Source of the DNA: Clostridiaceae bacterium AF10-41
Lineage (GTDB): Bacteria; Bacillota; Clostridia; Clostridiales; Clostridiaceae
NCBI GenBank assembly: GCA_027686065.1
Contig: JAQCTH010000010.1
Location: 1-64,000 of the forward strand
DNA: 64,000 bases
Direction of reading: 5' to 3'
Shown here: positions 1-8,723 of the stretch, one piece after another
How the letters are laid out: every line of letters starts with the position of its first letter
Position numbering within the stretch: the first letter of the stretch is position 1
Position numbers and translations under genes: made by a program
The notes under the pieces: generated by a model
Told to the model about the DNA's origin: nothing
What the model saw: only the letters and a program-made list of their open reading frames with translations
Databases searched by the model: none

Positions 1-93
1 ATTTATCATACTAATTATACTATCTAATGTTATTCTTTTCCATAGTTTTTTTGATTTTAAAAGGCTTTTTTGATATTTTTACCAATATTTTGT

Positions 94-144
94 CTATTCT
101 AATTAATCATATTAGAATAGGGGATAAATTTCTCCTTTATCCCC
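94..144. other. Two adjacent hairpins beyond the hydrogenase operon
   Basis: Two perfect inverted repeats abut. One has 10-bp arms at 94-103 and 111-120 (CTATTCTAAT / ATTAGAATAG). The other has 9-bp arms at 120-128 and 136-144 (GGGGATAAA / TTTATCCCC). They lie about 80 bp past the hydA stop on the minus strand. No strong T-run follows on either strand, so termination is only possible. I see no gene in the first 225 bases. Confidence 0.4.
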
Positions 145-225
145 CATTTTGAATTATATTAATTTATAAATTTTTTTATACAAATTTGGATGTATTTTTC
201 CTATAGGCAGTTCATCTATTATTTA

Positions 226-1950
226 CTATTTTTTGTGACTAATGTGTAATATTTGATGCGCTATATAACTATTTGGTTTTTGTAAGAAGTCTTCATATAA
301 TTTTTGTATCATAGGATTCTCATGAGCTTTTCTAATGTTTTTATTTTTATCTTCATTATATATTGCTTCCATTCTCTTTTTTAGAATTCCTCTGTTTGAT
401 TTTATAAACGGTTGTCCTCCTCCATCAATACAACCTCCCGGACATGCCATAACTTCTATAAAATGATACTTAGATTTTCCTGACTTTATATCATCCATAA
501 CTTTTTTTGCATTTCCTAATGAGCTAACGACTGCTATATTAACTTCTCTTCCATTTATATCTATTTTAGCTTCCTTAATGCCTTCTAAACCTCTTACACT
601 TTCAAAGTCTATTTTTTCTAATGTCATTCCAGTTATCCATTCATATGAAGTTCTAAGAGCAGCTTCCATAACCCCTCCACTAGTTCCAAATATAGTACCT
701 GCTCCACTTGATACCCCTAAAGGATTATCAAATTCTGAGTCCTTTAAATTAACTATATCTATTCCTGCTTCTTTTATAATTTTAGCTAATTCTCTAGTAG
801 TTATAACTAAATCTACATCTTTTATTCCATCATTACTTATCATCTCTTTTCTATTTGCTTCGAATTTCTTAGCTATACATGGCATAATTGATACAACCTT
901 TAAATTTTCTCTTTTTACAGATAATTCTTTTGGAAGATAATTTTTAGCTATAGCACCAAACATTTGTTGAGGTGATTTACAGCTTGATACAAGATTAATA
1001 TTTTCTAGATAATTATTTTCCGCATAATTTATCCAAGCTGGACAACAACTAGTAATAAGAGGCAAATTTTCTCCTACAGTAAATCTTTCTATAAATTCAT
1101 TAGCCTCTTCCATTATGGTTAAGTCTGCTGCAAAATTTGTATCAAATACAGAATTAAATGATATTAATTTTAATGCAGTTATAATTTTCCCTGTAGATAA
1201 GTCTCCTGATTCTAGCCCAAACTCCTCAGCAAGAGCTGATCTCACAGCTGGTGCTATTTGAGCTACAACATATTTATTGTCATCATCTAATAATTCCCAT
1301 ACCTTTTTGTAATCACTTTTTTCTCTTAAAGCTCCTGTTGGACAGACTGCTACGCATTGACCACAATATGTGCAGTTGGTATCTTTTATTGAATCATTAG
1401 AAAAAGTTGATACATTAGTTCCAAATCCCCTATTAGCCGCAGTTATAGCGTGTACCTTTTGAACATCATTGCAAGCTGTGATACATCTTCTACATAAGAT
1501 ACATTTTTCTCTATCTCTAACAAATCCATCTGAAAAATCTAAATCAAAGTTTACCATTTCTCCTTCATATTTTTTTTCATCTACACCTAAATCTGAAGCT
1601 AACTTTTGTAGTTCACAATTTGTATTCTTATCACAATTTAAGCAGTCTTTAGGATGATTTGATAATAATAACTCTGTTATTATCCTTCTTGCTTTAATTG
1701 CTTTTATAGAGTTAGTCTTTATTGACATTCCTTCTTTCACTTCTGTTGCACATGATGGTGCTAATCCACTCCACCCCTCTACTTCTACAACACAAACTCT
1801 ACAAGTCCCCTTACAATTTCTCGTTTCCCCATCTGCCATATACATATGACACAATGTTGGTAAATTTATATTTATCTTTTTGGCAGCTTCTAAAATACTA
1901 CTGCCTTTTTCAACTTCTAAATTTATTCCATTAATTTTTATATTAACCAT
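226..1950 (-). CDS. hydA: [FeFe] hydrogenase catalytic subunit (HydA/HndD type)
   Basis: This is the catalytic subunit of a cytoplasmic NAD(P)H-linked [FeFe] hydrogenase, which makes or oxidises H2. Numbering from the longer frame beginning at 1962: an N-terminal [2Fe-2S] domain (C38, C54, C57, C71), a His/Cys [4Fe-4S] site (H103, C107, C110, C116), two ferredoxin-type clusters (C154/157/160/164 and C197/200/203/207), then H-cluster motifs TSCCPAW (C306 proton relay, C307), MPC (C362) and ACPGGC (C507, C511). The size of 574 residues matches Clostridium pasteurianus CpI. I place the start at the ATG at 1950, 10 nt after an AGGAGGT site inside the end of the upstream gene. The GTG at 1962 would overlap that site. 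It is the last gene of a three-gene operon with NuoF- and NuoE-like subunits, which suggests an electron-bifurcating HydABC complex; bifurcation itself is inference. Confidence 0.95.
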   Translation of the reverse strand: MVNIKINGINLEVEKGSSILEAAKKININLPTLCHMYMADGETRNCKGTCRVCVVEVEGWSGLAPSCATEVKEGMSIKTNSIKAIKARRIITELLLSNHPKDCLNCDKNTNCELQKLASDLGVDEKKYEGEMVNFDLDFSDGFVRDREKCILCRRCITACNDVQKVHAITAANRGFGTNVSTFSNDSIKDTNCTYCGQCVAVCPTGALREKSDYKKVWELLDDDNKYVVAQIAPAVRSALAEEFGLESGDLSTGKIITALKLISFNSVFDTNFAADLTIMEEANEFIERFTVGENLPLITSCCPAWINYAENNYLENINLVSSCKSPQQMFGAIAKNYLPKELSVKRENLKVVSIMPCIAKKFEANRKEMISNDGIKDVDLVITTRELAKIIKEAGIDIVNLKDSEFDNPLGVSSGAGTIFGTSGGVMEAALRTSYEWITGMTLEKIDFESVRGLEGIKEAKIDINGREVNIAVVSSLGNAKKVMDDIKSGKSKYHFIEVMACPGGCIDGGGQPFIKSNRGILKKRMEAIYNEDKNKNIRKAHENPMIQKLYEDFLQKPNSYIAHQILHISHKK

Positions 1951-1951
1951 C

Positions 1952-3856
1952 TTAAGCTTCACCTCCTAAACTAGTCTTTATTATGGCGTTAGTAGGACAT
2001 GCTTCGTAGCATAAACCACATCTAATACATTTATCTATATCAATTTTATGTTTTTCTCTAATTTTTCCTTTAATAGCCAATACAGGGCAAGCTCTTAGGC
2101 ATTTAGTACATCCTATACATTCATCAGTAATCTCATATTTAACAAGGCCCTTACAAACTCCTGCACTACATTTTTTATCTATTACATGTTCCTTATATTC
2201 ATCTTTGAAAAACTTTAATGTACTCAAAACTGGATTTGGTGCAGATTCACCTAATCCACAAAGAGATGCGTCTTTAACTACTTCACAAAGTTCTTCCATT
2301 TTTTCCAAATCTTCTTCTACCGCTGTTCCATCTGTTATTTTCTTCAAAAATTCTAATATTCTCTTATTCCCTATTCTACACGGAGTACATTTACCACATG
2401 ACTCATCTACACTAAATTCTAAATAAAACTTAGCGATATCCACCATACAATTGTCTTCATCCATTACTATCATTCCACCTGAACCCATCATAGAGCCAAT
2501 TTCTGTTAAAGTATCATATTCTATAGGTAGATCTAAATAATCAATTGGAATGCATCCCCCTGACGGTCCTCCTGTTTGTATTGCTTTTAACTCTTTGTCA
2601 TCTATAATTCCTCCACCTATTTCATATACTATATCTCTTAGTGGAATTCCCATAGGGACCTCCACAAGCCCAACATTATTAATATTTCCTGCTAAAGCAA
2701 AAACTTTAGTTCCTGTAGATTTTTCTGCACCTATTGAGCTGTACCATTTAGAACCTTTGTTAATTATTTGACTAACATTTGCGAAAGTTTCCACGTTATT
2801 AACACATGTAGGTCTTTGCCATAATCCCTTTTCAGAAGTTCTTGGTGGCTTCATTGTAGGCTCTCCTCTTAATCCTTCTATTGAGTGGATTAATGCCGTT
2901 GCTTCTCCACACACAAATGCTCCTGCTCCATATTTTATTTCTATATCAAAATTAAATCCTGTATTTAGTATATTATCCCCTAATACGCCTATTTCTCTTG
3001 CTTGCTTTAAAGCTATTTTTAGTCTTTGAACAGCTAGTGGATATTCTGCTCTTATATATATATATCCCTTACTTGATCCAATAGCATATCCACAAATAGC
3101 CATCGCTTCTAGTACTGAATTAGGATCACCTTCTAATATTGCTCTATCCATAAATGCCCCTGGATCGCCTTCATCAGCATTGCAGATTACATATTTTATA
3201 TCTCCCTTTGCTCTTCTTGCAGCTTCCCACTTCCTACCTGTAGGAAATCCTCCGCCTCCTCGGCCTCTAAGTCCTGATTCACTAATTTCCTTTATAACCT
3301 CTTCTTGTGTCATAGTTGTTAATACTTTTCCTAATGCTGTATAAGCTCCTATCCCTAAAGCTTCTTCCATATTTTCTGGATCTATAACTCCACAGTTTTT
3401 TAGTGCTATTTTTACTTGTTTTTTATAAAAAGGAATCTCTTCCTTTACTTTGATTCTTTCTTTAGTTTCTTTATCTTCATAAAGTAATCTTTCAACTACT
3501 CTTCCCTCTAAAATATGACTTTCTATTATTTCTTTAACATCCTCTTCTGTCACCTTTATATAAAATACCTTGTCTGGCATAATTTCTATTACTGGACCTT
3601 TCGCACAAAATCCAAAGCATCCCGTCATTATTACTTTAATTTCATCTTTTAAATTTAATCTCTCTATTTCTTCATTGAAAGCTCTCCTAATGTTATCAGC
3701 ATTTGAAGCTTTACATCCTGGCCCTCCACAAATTAATATATGCCTTTCTTTTATTTCACTATTATTATATTTTTCAGGATTCTCTCTAACCTCTATATTT
3801 TTCTTAAATTCTTGAACTTTTTCTAATAAATCATTGTAATTATTTATTCTCTCCAT
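1952..3856 (-). CDS. hydB: NuoF-like flavoprotein subunit of NAD(P)-linked hydrogenase (HydB/HndC)
   Basis: Diaphorase subunit that moves electrons between NAD(P)H, flavin and Fe-S clusters. Domains in order over 634 residues: a thioredoxin-fold [2Fe-2S] domain (C43, C48, C80, C84); the NuoF core with FMN loop GLRGRGGGGFPTG (about 195-207) and NAD-binding GAGAFVCGEATA (310-321); the NuoF [4Fe-4S] site (C487, C490, C493, C533); and a C-terminal two-cluster ferredoxin (C580/583/586/590 and C610/613/616/620). This extended architecture is typical of hydrogenase-linked rather than Complex I NuoF. Its stop lies 1 nt before the hydA ATG and its start 1 nt after the stop of the NuoE-like gene, so translation is probably coupled. 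Confidence 0.94.
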   Translation of the reverse strand: MERINNYNDLLEKVQEFKKNIEVRENPEKYNNSEIKERHILICGGPGCKASNADNIRRAFNEEIERLNLKDEIKVIMTGCFGFCAKGPVIEIMPDKVFYIKVTEEDVKEIIESHILEGRVVERLLYEDKETKERIKVKEEIPFYKKQVKIALKNCGVIDPENMEEALGIGAYTALGKVLTTMTQEEVIKEISESGLRGRGGGGFPTGRKWEAARRAKGDIKYVICNADEGDPGAFMDRAILEGDPNSVLEAMAICGYAIGSSKGYIYIRAEYPLAVQRLKIALKQAREIGVLGDNILNTGFNFDIEIKYGAGAFVCGEATALIHSIEGLRGEPTMKPPRTSEKGLWQRPTCVNNVETFANVSQIINKGSKWYSSIGAEKSTGTKVFALAGNINNVGLVEVPMGIPLRDIVYEIGGGIIDDKELKAIQTGGPSGGCIPIDYLDLPIEYDTLTEIGSMMGSGGMIVMDEDNCMVDIAKFYLEFSVDESCGKCTPCRIGNKRILEFLKKITDGTAVEEDLEKMEELCEVVKDASLCGLGESAPNPVLSTLKFFKDEYKEHVIDKKCSAGVCKGLVKYEITDECIGCTKCLRACPVLAIKGKIREKHKIDIDKCIRCGLCYEACPTNAIIKTSLGGEA

Positions 3857-3857
3857 G

Positions 3858-4334
3858 TTAACCTTGCTCCCTTAGATTATTTATTAATTCATTTACTTGA
3901 GGTTTAGTAAAATATCCATAAACTTTATCATTCACAAGCACTACTGGTGCAATAGCACATGATCCAACACATCTTAAAGTATCTAAAGTAAATAATCCAT
4001 CTTTAGTAGTTTCGCCTTCTTTTATGCCTAATATCTTTTTAAAATCCTCTAATATATCACAAGCTCCTCTTACAAAACAAGCAGTCCCTGTACATATACT
4101 TATTACATATTTGCCCTTTGGTTCAGTTGAAAAGTAGGAATAAAATGTTACTACACCATATACTTTAGATGCTGGTATATTTAACATTGAAGCAATATAC
4201 TCCTGAACTTCTCTTCCTAAATATCCATATAAACCTTGTGCATGATGAAGTACCGCAATCAAAGAACTTTCATCATCATTCCCATTCTGGATAAATAATT
4301 CTAACTCCTTAAATTTACCACATGTATTTCTCAA
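3858..4334 (-). CDS. hydC: NuoE-like [2Fe-2S] subunit of NAD(P)-linked hydrogenase (HydC/HndA)
   Basis: Thioredoxin-like ferredoxin subunit and first gene of the hydrogenase operon. The [2Fe-2S] ligands C81, C86, C122 and C126 are present in a 158-residue protein of ordinary NuoE length, after an N-terminal helical bundle. The start is TTG at 4334, set by a GGGGGAG ribosome-binding site at 4341-4347. The sequence upstream (4348-4480) is very AT-rich. I saw no convincing Rex operator there. Confidence 0.92.
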   Translation of the reverse strand: MRNTCGKFKELELFIQNGNDDESSLIAVLHHAQGLYGYLGREVQEYIASMLNIPASKVYGVVTFYSYFSTEPKGKYVISICTGTACFVRGACDILEDFKKILGIKEGETTKDGLFTLDTLRCVGSCAIAPVVLVNDKVYGYFTKPQVNELINNLREQG

Positions 4335-4490
4335 ACTATCTCCCCCGTATCTTTTTCTTAATATTATAAATTTTCAAAATATTTTAATAATTAAATGGTA
4401 TCATATTTCTATTTATTTTGAAATATGTAAAAATTTATATATTCACTTTATTTATTTAATATTATGTTTGATCATTATTTCTACATAAAA

Positions 4491-4540
4491 ATAAAAGAGT
4501 TATATTCTATATAATATTTATTAGAATGTAACTCTTTTAT
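4491..4540. terminator. Hairpin terminator after luxS
   Basis: A 12-bp stem ATAAAAGAGTTA / TAACTCTTTTAT (4491-4502 with 4529-4540) continues inward as ATTCTA / TAGAAT after a 1-nt mismatch. It lies between luxS and the hydrogenase promoter on the minus strand and is AT-rich and symmetric. It probably ends the metF-luxS transcript. Confidence 0.65.
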
Positions 4541-4586
4541 GTATAATTTTTATTTTTGTTATTAAAATTTAATTATTAATTTTCTT

Positions 4587-5045
4587 TTATTCTTCGCCAT
4601 AAATATTTAGTGAAAAACCAGATTTCAATGCTTCTTTAGTATATTCTTTTGCTCCAAATAATGATAAATCCTTATAGTTTCCACATTGGATTTCATTAGC
4701 TGCTGGTATTTCTTTTGCATTCAAAATTTCTTTTAATGAAAATTCCAATGCACTCTTTATTTCATAAGGTTCTCTATCTCCCCAAATGGTCAAATAAAAT
4801 CCAGTTCTACATCCCATTGGTGATAAATCTATTATTCCTTCTAATCTTCCTCTTAATTCATGAGCTAGAAGATGTTCTAATCCATGCATTGCTGCTGTAC
4901 CAAAAGCTTCTTTGTTAGGTTGTAAAAATCTAATATCAAATTTAGTTAACTTATCTCCCTTTTCTCCTGTTAATAAGCAACACTTTCTAATATAAGGAGC
5001 TTTAACTATTCTATGATCTAATTCAAAACTTTCTACTTTTTCCAT
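4587..5045 (-). CDS. luxS: S-ribosylhomocysteine lyase LuxS
   Basis: LuxS splits S-ribosylhomocysteine into homocysteine and DPD, the autoinducer-2 precursor, within the activated methyl cycle. The metal-binding HGLEH motif is at H54-E57-H58, with a third ligand C121 and catalytic C79 in MGCRTG. Length is 152 residues, near the family norm. The start ATG has GGAGG about 8 nt upstream. The gene lies 56 bp after metF with no hairpin between, so it is probably read from the SAM-riboswitch transcript. No mtnN/pfs gene is present in the window. Confidence 0.96.
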   Translation of the reverse strand: MEKVESFELDHRIVKAPYIRKCCLLTGEKGDKLTKFDIRFLQPNKEAFGTAAMHGLEHLLAHELRGRLEGIIDLSPMGCRTGFYLTIWGDREPYEIKSALEFSLKEILNAKEIPAANEIQCGNYKDLSLFGAKEYTKEALKSGFSLNIYGEE

Positions 5046-5101
5046 ATTTCATCCTCCATATAGATATTTAACTTCTTTATTTGGTATCATATATATATTA
5101 A

Positions 5102-5995
5102 CTAATTTATTACTTTTTCACAATTATTAATAGTATTCAATATAGAAAATATATTTGTACTTATTCTCTTAGCAACATATGCATTATTCATTGTATATAA
5201 ATGAACTCCATCAACACCACTTGATATTAAATCTATTATTTGCTCAATGGCATATGCAATTCCTGCATCTCTTAAAGCTTCTGGATTATATTCATACTTA
5301 TTCATTATTTTAATAAACTTTTTAGGTAGTTTAGCTCCACATAATGATACAATTCTTTTTATTTGTTTAGTATTAATAACAGGCATTATTCCTGCTTGTA
5401 TTGGAATATCTATATTGTACTTATTGGTTTTATCTAAGAAATTATAAAAATATTCATTATCAAAAAACAGCTGAGATATTAAATGTGTTGCTCCTTCATC
5501 TTGCTTTTTCTTCAAGATTCTTAATTCCGTATCTAAATCTATAGAATTTAAATGCCCCTCTGGATAACAAGCTCCAACTATATTAAAATCATTTCTTTTC
5601 TTTATGTGACTTATAAGATCACTTGCATAATTAAATTCACTAATTCCATCATAATTATTTGGAATATCTCCCCTTAATGCCAATATATTTTCTATTCCTG
5701 ATTCTTTCAAATTATTTAGTATATAATCAACCTGAGTTTTAGTTGAATTTATACAAGTTAAATGTGCTAAAGCCTCTATACCGTATTTCTTTTTTACTAC
5801 GGAAGAAATTTCACATGTCATATTCTTTGATAAACTTCCCCCTGCCCCATAAGTTACACTAATAAAATCTGGCTTTAAATCTTTTAATTCCTCTAATGTA
5901 TTGTAAATTATATCAATTTTTGATTCTTGCTTTGGCGGAAATATCTCAAAAGAAAAAACCACCTCTTTTTCATTAAATAAATTTTTAATATTCAT
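5102..5995 (-). CDS. metF: 5,10-methylenetetrahydrofolate reductase
   Basis: FAD-dependent TIM-barrel enzyme that reduces methylene-THF to methyl-THF, the methyl donor for methionine synthesis (or part of the Wood-Ljungdahl methyl branch in acetogens). Visible motifs: the catalytic Glu in SFEIFPPK (E17), VTYGAGGS (47-54) and LALRGDIP with D110. Length 297, as in MetF. The control region is a SAM-I riboswitch with terminator at 6121-6297, which argues for a methionine-biosynthetic role. It has no adjacent metV, so an acetogenic MetFV complex is not supported here. Confidence 0.93.
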   Translation of the reverse strand: MNIKNLFNEKEVVFSFEIFPPKQESKIDIIYNTLEELKDLKPDFISVTYGAGGSLSKNMTCEISSVVKKKYGIEALAHLTCINSTKTQVDYILNNLKESGIENILALRGDIPNNYDGISEFNYASDLISHIKKRNDFNIVGACYPEGHLNSIDLDTELRILKKKQDEGATHLISQLFFDNEYFYNFLDKTNKYNIDIPIQAGIMPVINTKQIKRIVSLCGAKLPKKFIKIMNKYEYNPEALRDAGIAYAIEQIIDLISSGVDGVHLYTMNNAYVAKRISTNIFSILNTINNCEKVIN

Positions 5996-6030
5996 ATTTT
6001 CCCCCCATATTATTGCTTAATATTTTAACA

Positions 6031-6047
6031 AAAGTGCAAATCACTTT
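6031..6047 (-). other. Small hairpin between riboswitch and metF
   Basis: AAAGTG / CACTTT arms (6031-6036 and 6042-6047) with a 5-nt loop lie in the metF leader downstream of the riboswitch terminator. On the minus strand TTTTGTT follows, so it could be a weak second terminator. No function is assigned. Confidence 0.3.
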
Positions 6048-6120
6048 TTAAATTCACAGTTCACAAAGCATAATTCACCAAAATTAAATTTTAAAAACTA
6101 TTATAATTTTTTAGACAATA

Positions 6121-6297
6121 AAAAATACCCAAAGATAACACTTGGGTATTAATATATTGCCTATAAATTACCCTTATCTAACAGGAATTAGCACCACACA
6201 ATAGTAATGTATGAATTAAAATCACTTATTACATTTCACCTTTGTAGGTTGCCGGGTTTCTCAGGGCCAGTCCCTCCACCACTCTTGATAAAGTATT
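6121..6297 (-). promoter_or_regulatory. SAM-I (S-box) riboswitch with intrinsic terminator
   Basis: Read on the minus strand, the region has the S-box core: CTTATC-type P1 arm, GAGTGGTGGAGGGACTGGCC, then GAAACCCGGCAACC, a variable stem, and a closing GATAAG arm near 6172-6180. A Rho-independent terminator follows: AATACCCAA / TTGGGTATT (6124-6132 and 6142-6150) and a T-run. SAM binding should promote termination and switch off metF, and probably luxS. The stretch 5996-6373 otherwise holds only this element, its promoter and a short dispersed repeat. Confidence 0.95.
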
Positions 6298-6315
6298 GAT
6301 ATATTCTTTTTTATA

Positions 6316-6344
6316 ATTATAAAGCATTTTATATCTTGTGTAAA
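6316..6344 (-). promoter_or_regulatory. Promoter of the riboswitch-metF transcript
   Basis: Minus strand TTTACA (6344-6339), 17-nt spacer, TATAAT (6321-6316). The predicted start near 6309 is about 12 nt before the aptamer. Confidence 0.7.
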
Positions 6345-6373
6345 TAATACTATTAATTAAATATTACTAATTT

Positions 6374-6901
6374 TTAGCTCTCACCTTTAAACATAGCCAT
6401 AATTATTTCATCATAATATTTTCCATTTCTATATATCTCTTTTCTTAATATTCCTTCTTCTTTAAATCCAACTTTCTTATAACATGCTATTGCTCTATTA
6501 TTAAATGCAAATACATTAAGTTTTACTTTATTCATATTAACTTCTTCAAAAATAAACTTGATTAGTACTTTTAGTGCATCACTTCCATATCCCTTGCCCC
6601 AATATTCTTTATCTCCAATCATTATTCCCACTACGCAAGTTCTATTTTTTACATCACATTCATTAATACTACATCCACCTATATATTTTCCAGTTTTTAA
6701 ATCCTCAATTGCAAAATCATAAGTAAAATCCGTATTTGCTTTTCTGCTTCTTACCCAATCTTCTTCTTGCCATTTAGTCATAGGAAATGGAATGGTGGAG
6801 TCCATGAGTTTTTTTACTTCTTCATCATTTATAAACTCTACTGCTTTTTCTATATCCTCTTCCTTATATGCCCTTAGTTTTACTAACTTGCCGCTGTACA
6901 T
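6374..6901 (-). CDS. GNAT acetyltransferase, RimJ/RimL-SpeG type
   Basis: A 175-residue acetyl-CoA-dependent N-acetyltransferase. The acetyl-CoA loop GKGYGSDA follows IGDKEYW near residue 100, and FNNRAIACYKKVGFKEEG marks the C-terminal GNAT motif. The family covers ribosomal-protein Nα-acetyltransferases and polyamine or antibiotic acetyltransferases; the substrate cannot be told. It lies 31 bp downstream of the TagO-like gene and may be in the same transcript. Confidence 0.82.
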   Translation of the reverse strand: MYSGKLVKLRAYKEEDIEKAVEFINDEEVKKLMDSTIPFPMTKWQEEDWVRSRKANTDFTYDFAIEDLKTGKYIGGCSINECDVKNRTCVVGIMIGDKEYWGKGYGSDALKVLIKFIFEEVNMNKVKLNVFAFNNRAIACYKKVGFKEEGILRKEIYRNGKYYDEIIMAMFKGES

Positions 6902-6932
6902 AATAAGCCCCCCTTTATATTTAATTAGTTCA

Positions 6933-7886
6933 TTAATTCTTAATTAACAGTAATACTATTGAAATTATGCTAAACGCTAAGCTAACCATATTTATATATG
7001 TTACAACTTGCTTTGGGGTAAATCCCTTTGCTTCTAATCTATAGTGTATTTGACTTCTATCTGCTTGATACACTGGTTTTCCATCTTTAAATCTTTTTAT
7101 TATAACAAAAAGATTATCAAATATAGGTATTGCAAGAGCTAAAATAGGTATAAATAAACTCATTAAAGTAGCTTGTTTAAAAGCTCCGTCTAGAGCTATT
7201 ATACTTAATATAAACCCTAAAAAGTTAGCACCTGAATCTCCCATAAAAACCTTTGCTGGATATTTATTATACATTAAAAATCCTAGTGTTACTCCTGATA
7301 CTATTAATGACATACTAATTGATTCACTTTGCTTTAATATTATGGCTGCTCCAGCAAAAGTTATAGAGGATATTAAAGACAATCCCCCTGCTAAGCCATC
7401 CATACCATCAGACCAATTTATAACTGTTGTTACTCCAAAAATCCATGTCATAGTCAGTATAAACTGTAGTATTCCTGATAGTTGTATGTAAACCCCTGTA
7501 AAAGGATTTGTAAATCCTCTAAATACTATTCCAGATTTAAAAACTATAAATGCTGCTAATAATTGAATTATTAGCCTTGGGTATATAGGAAATTCTTTTC
7601 CTCTAGTCTTAAAAGTATCATCTATTAGCCCTATTGCTAATATTAATAAAGCCCCTGCAAATATCCATAACTTTTCATCTATTGCTGTATATTTATTGAT
7701 AAAAAAATATACTATAAAAAAACTTACAAACATAGATAAGCCACCACAAAGTGGAATTTCTCTTCCATGCTTTTTTCTTTTAGTTGGTTTGTCTGTAAAA
7801 CTATATTTAAAAGATACTTTAATTAAAATTGGCGTTATTAAATATACTATCAAAAAGGATAATATAAAGGATATTGCATATATCAT
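6933..7886 (-). CDS. UDP-GlcNAc:undecaprenyl-phosphate GlcNAc-1-P transferase (TagO/WecA family)
   Basis: Polytopic membrane enzyme of the MraY/WecA superfamily that starts teichoic acid or other cell-wall glycopolymers by transferring GlcNAc-1-phosphate to undecaprenyl phosphate. About 10-11 hydrophobic segments. Superfamily motifs: DKPTKRKKH near 32-40, the Asp pair D89-D90 in LIDD, NWSDGMDG (157-164), FMGDSGANFLGF, and a SQIHYRL loop. The length of 317 fits TagO. MraY is less likely because the gene is outside any mur cluster. Confidence 0.85.
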   Translation of the reverse strand: MIYAISFILSFLIVYLITPILIKVSFKYSFTDKPTKRKKHGREIPLCGGLSMFVSFFIVYFFINKYTAIDEKLWIFAGALLILAIGLIDDTFKTRGKEFPIYPRLIIQLLAAFIVFKSGIVFRGFTNPFTGVYIQLSGILQFILTMTWIFGVTTVINWSDGMDGLAGGLSLISSITFAGAAIILKQSESISMSLIVSGVTLGFLMYNKYPAKVFMGDSGANFLGFILSIIALDGAFKQATLMSLFIPILALAIPIFDNLFVIIKRFKDGKPVYQADRSQIHYRLEAKGFTPKQVVTYINMVSLAFSIISIVLLLIKN

Positions 7887-8051
7887 AATTTTCTCCTTGA
7901 TTTCTCACGTCTATCATTCATTAAGTTACTAAAATTCATTACTTTATTATACTATTAATAGGCATATTTATCAATTACAAAACTGTTACGTTTATTATGT
8001 ATTCAATAAATATCTATTGAACTGTTATTAATGGATAACTTATATATAAAC

Positions 8052-8087
8052 GAAATTAAGGAGATGTTTTCACATCTCCTTAATTTC
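8052..8087. terminator. Hairpin terminator of the V-ATPase operon
   Basis: A perfect 16-bp stem, GAAATTAAGGAGATGT (8052-8067) with its complement at 8072-8087, and a 4-nt loop. The stop codon of the D subunit lies within the stem. The following minus-strand T content is modest. Confidence 0.6.
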
Positions 8088-8721
8088 TTGCTTCTATCAT
8101 ATCCTTAACTTTCATAAGTCTAGTTAAAGCTCCTCTTTCATTTTCATCCAGCTTCATTCTTATATACTTTATAGTTTCTTGTAATGAAGGAATAGTCATA
8201 TATTCAAGAGCATTAACCCTTCTTCTTGTCTTTTCTATTTCATCTGCCATAAGTTGAGTTGATTTTTCTACTTCTGCAAGTTCTAATAACTTTGGTAATA
8301 TTTTATATAGCTTAGCTATTGAATCATCCAATTCAGATGATGTACTTGCAAAACCGTATGGAAATATACTTCCTTCATCTCCCTCAAGCTGTCTATGGAA
8401 ATTCATTTCTGGAACATTAACACTCATTATATTTTTAGTTCCTACTTCAACAGATATACTCTCTTTTGGATAGGCTACTGCTTCTTCTAAAAATTCTGAG
8501 CTCATAACAGCTCTAGCCATAACAAAATCTTTAAGAGAACCTTGTAATTCTTCTTCTACAGATTTTCTTAATTCATTATTGTATTTGACAAGATTAACGA
8601 ATTGCCTCATAAGCTCATCTTGCTTATCCTTTAAAAGTTTATGTCCTCTTGTAGCTGTAGCTAATCTTTTCTTCAGCTTAGACATCTCCATTCTAGTAGG
8701 ATTTACATTTAATCTTGCCAT
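8080..8721 (-). CDS. ntpD: V-type ATPase subunit D (central stalk)
   Basis: Rotor-stalk subunit linking the A3B3 head to the membrane ring. 213 residues, almost entirely two long amphipathic helices (about 1-75 and 125-200) forming the coiled coil typical of this family; the N-terminus [17 protein letters not shown] is the conserved D-subunit opening. Last gene of the nine-gene operon, 2 bp after ntpB. Confidence 0.95.
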   Translation of the reverse strand: MARLNVNPTRMEMSKLKKRLATATRGHKLLKDKQDELMRQFVNLVKYNNELRKSVEEELQGSLKDFVMARAVMSSEFLEEAVAYPKESISVEVGTKNIMSVNVPEMNFHRQLEGDEGSIFPYGFASTSSELDDSIAKLYKILPKLLELAEVEKSTQLMADEIEKTRRRVNALEYMTIPSLQETIKYIRMKLDENERGALTRLMKVKDMIEARN

Positions 8722-8723
8722 GG

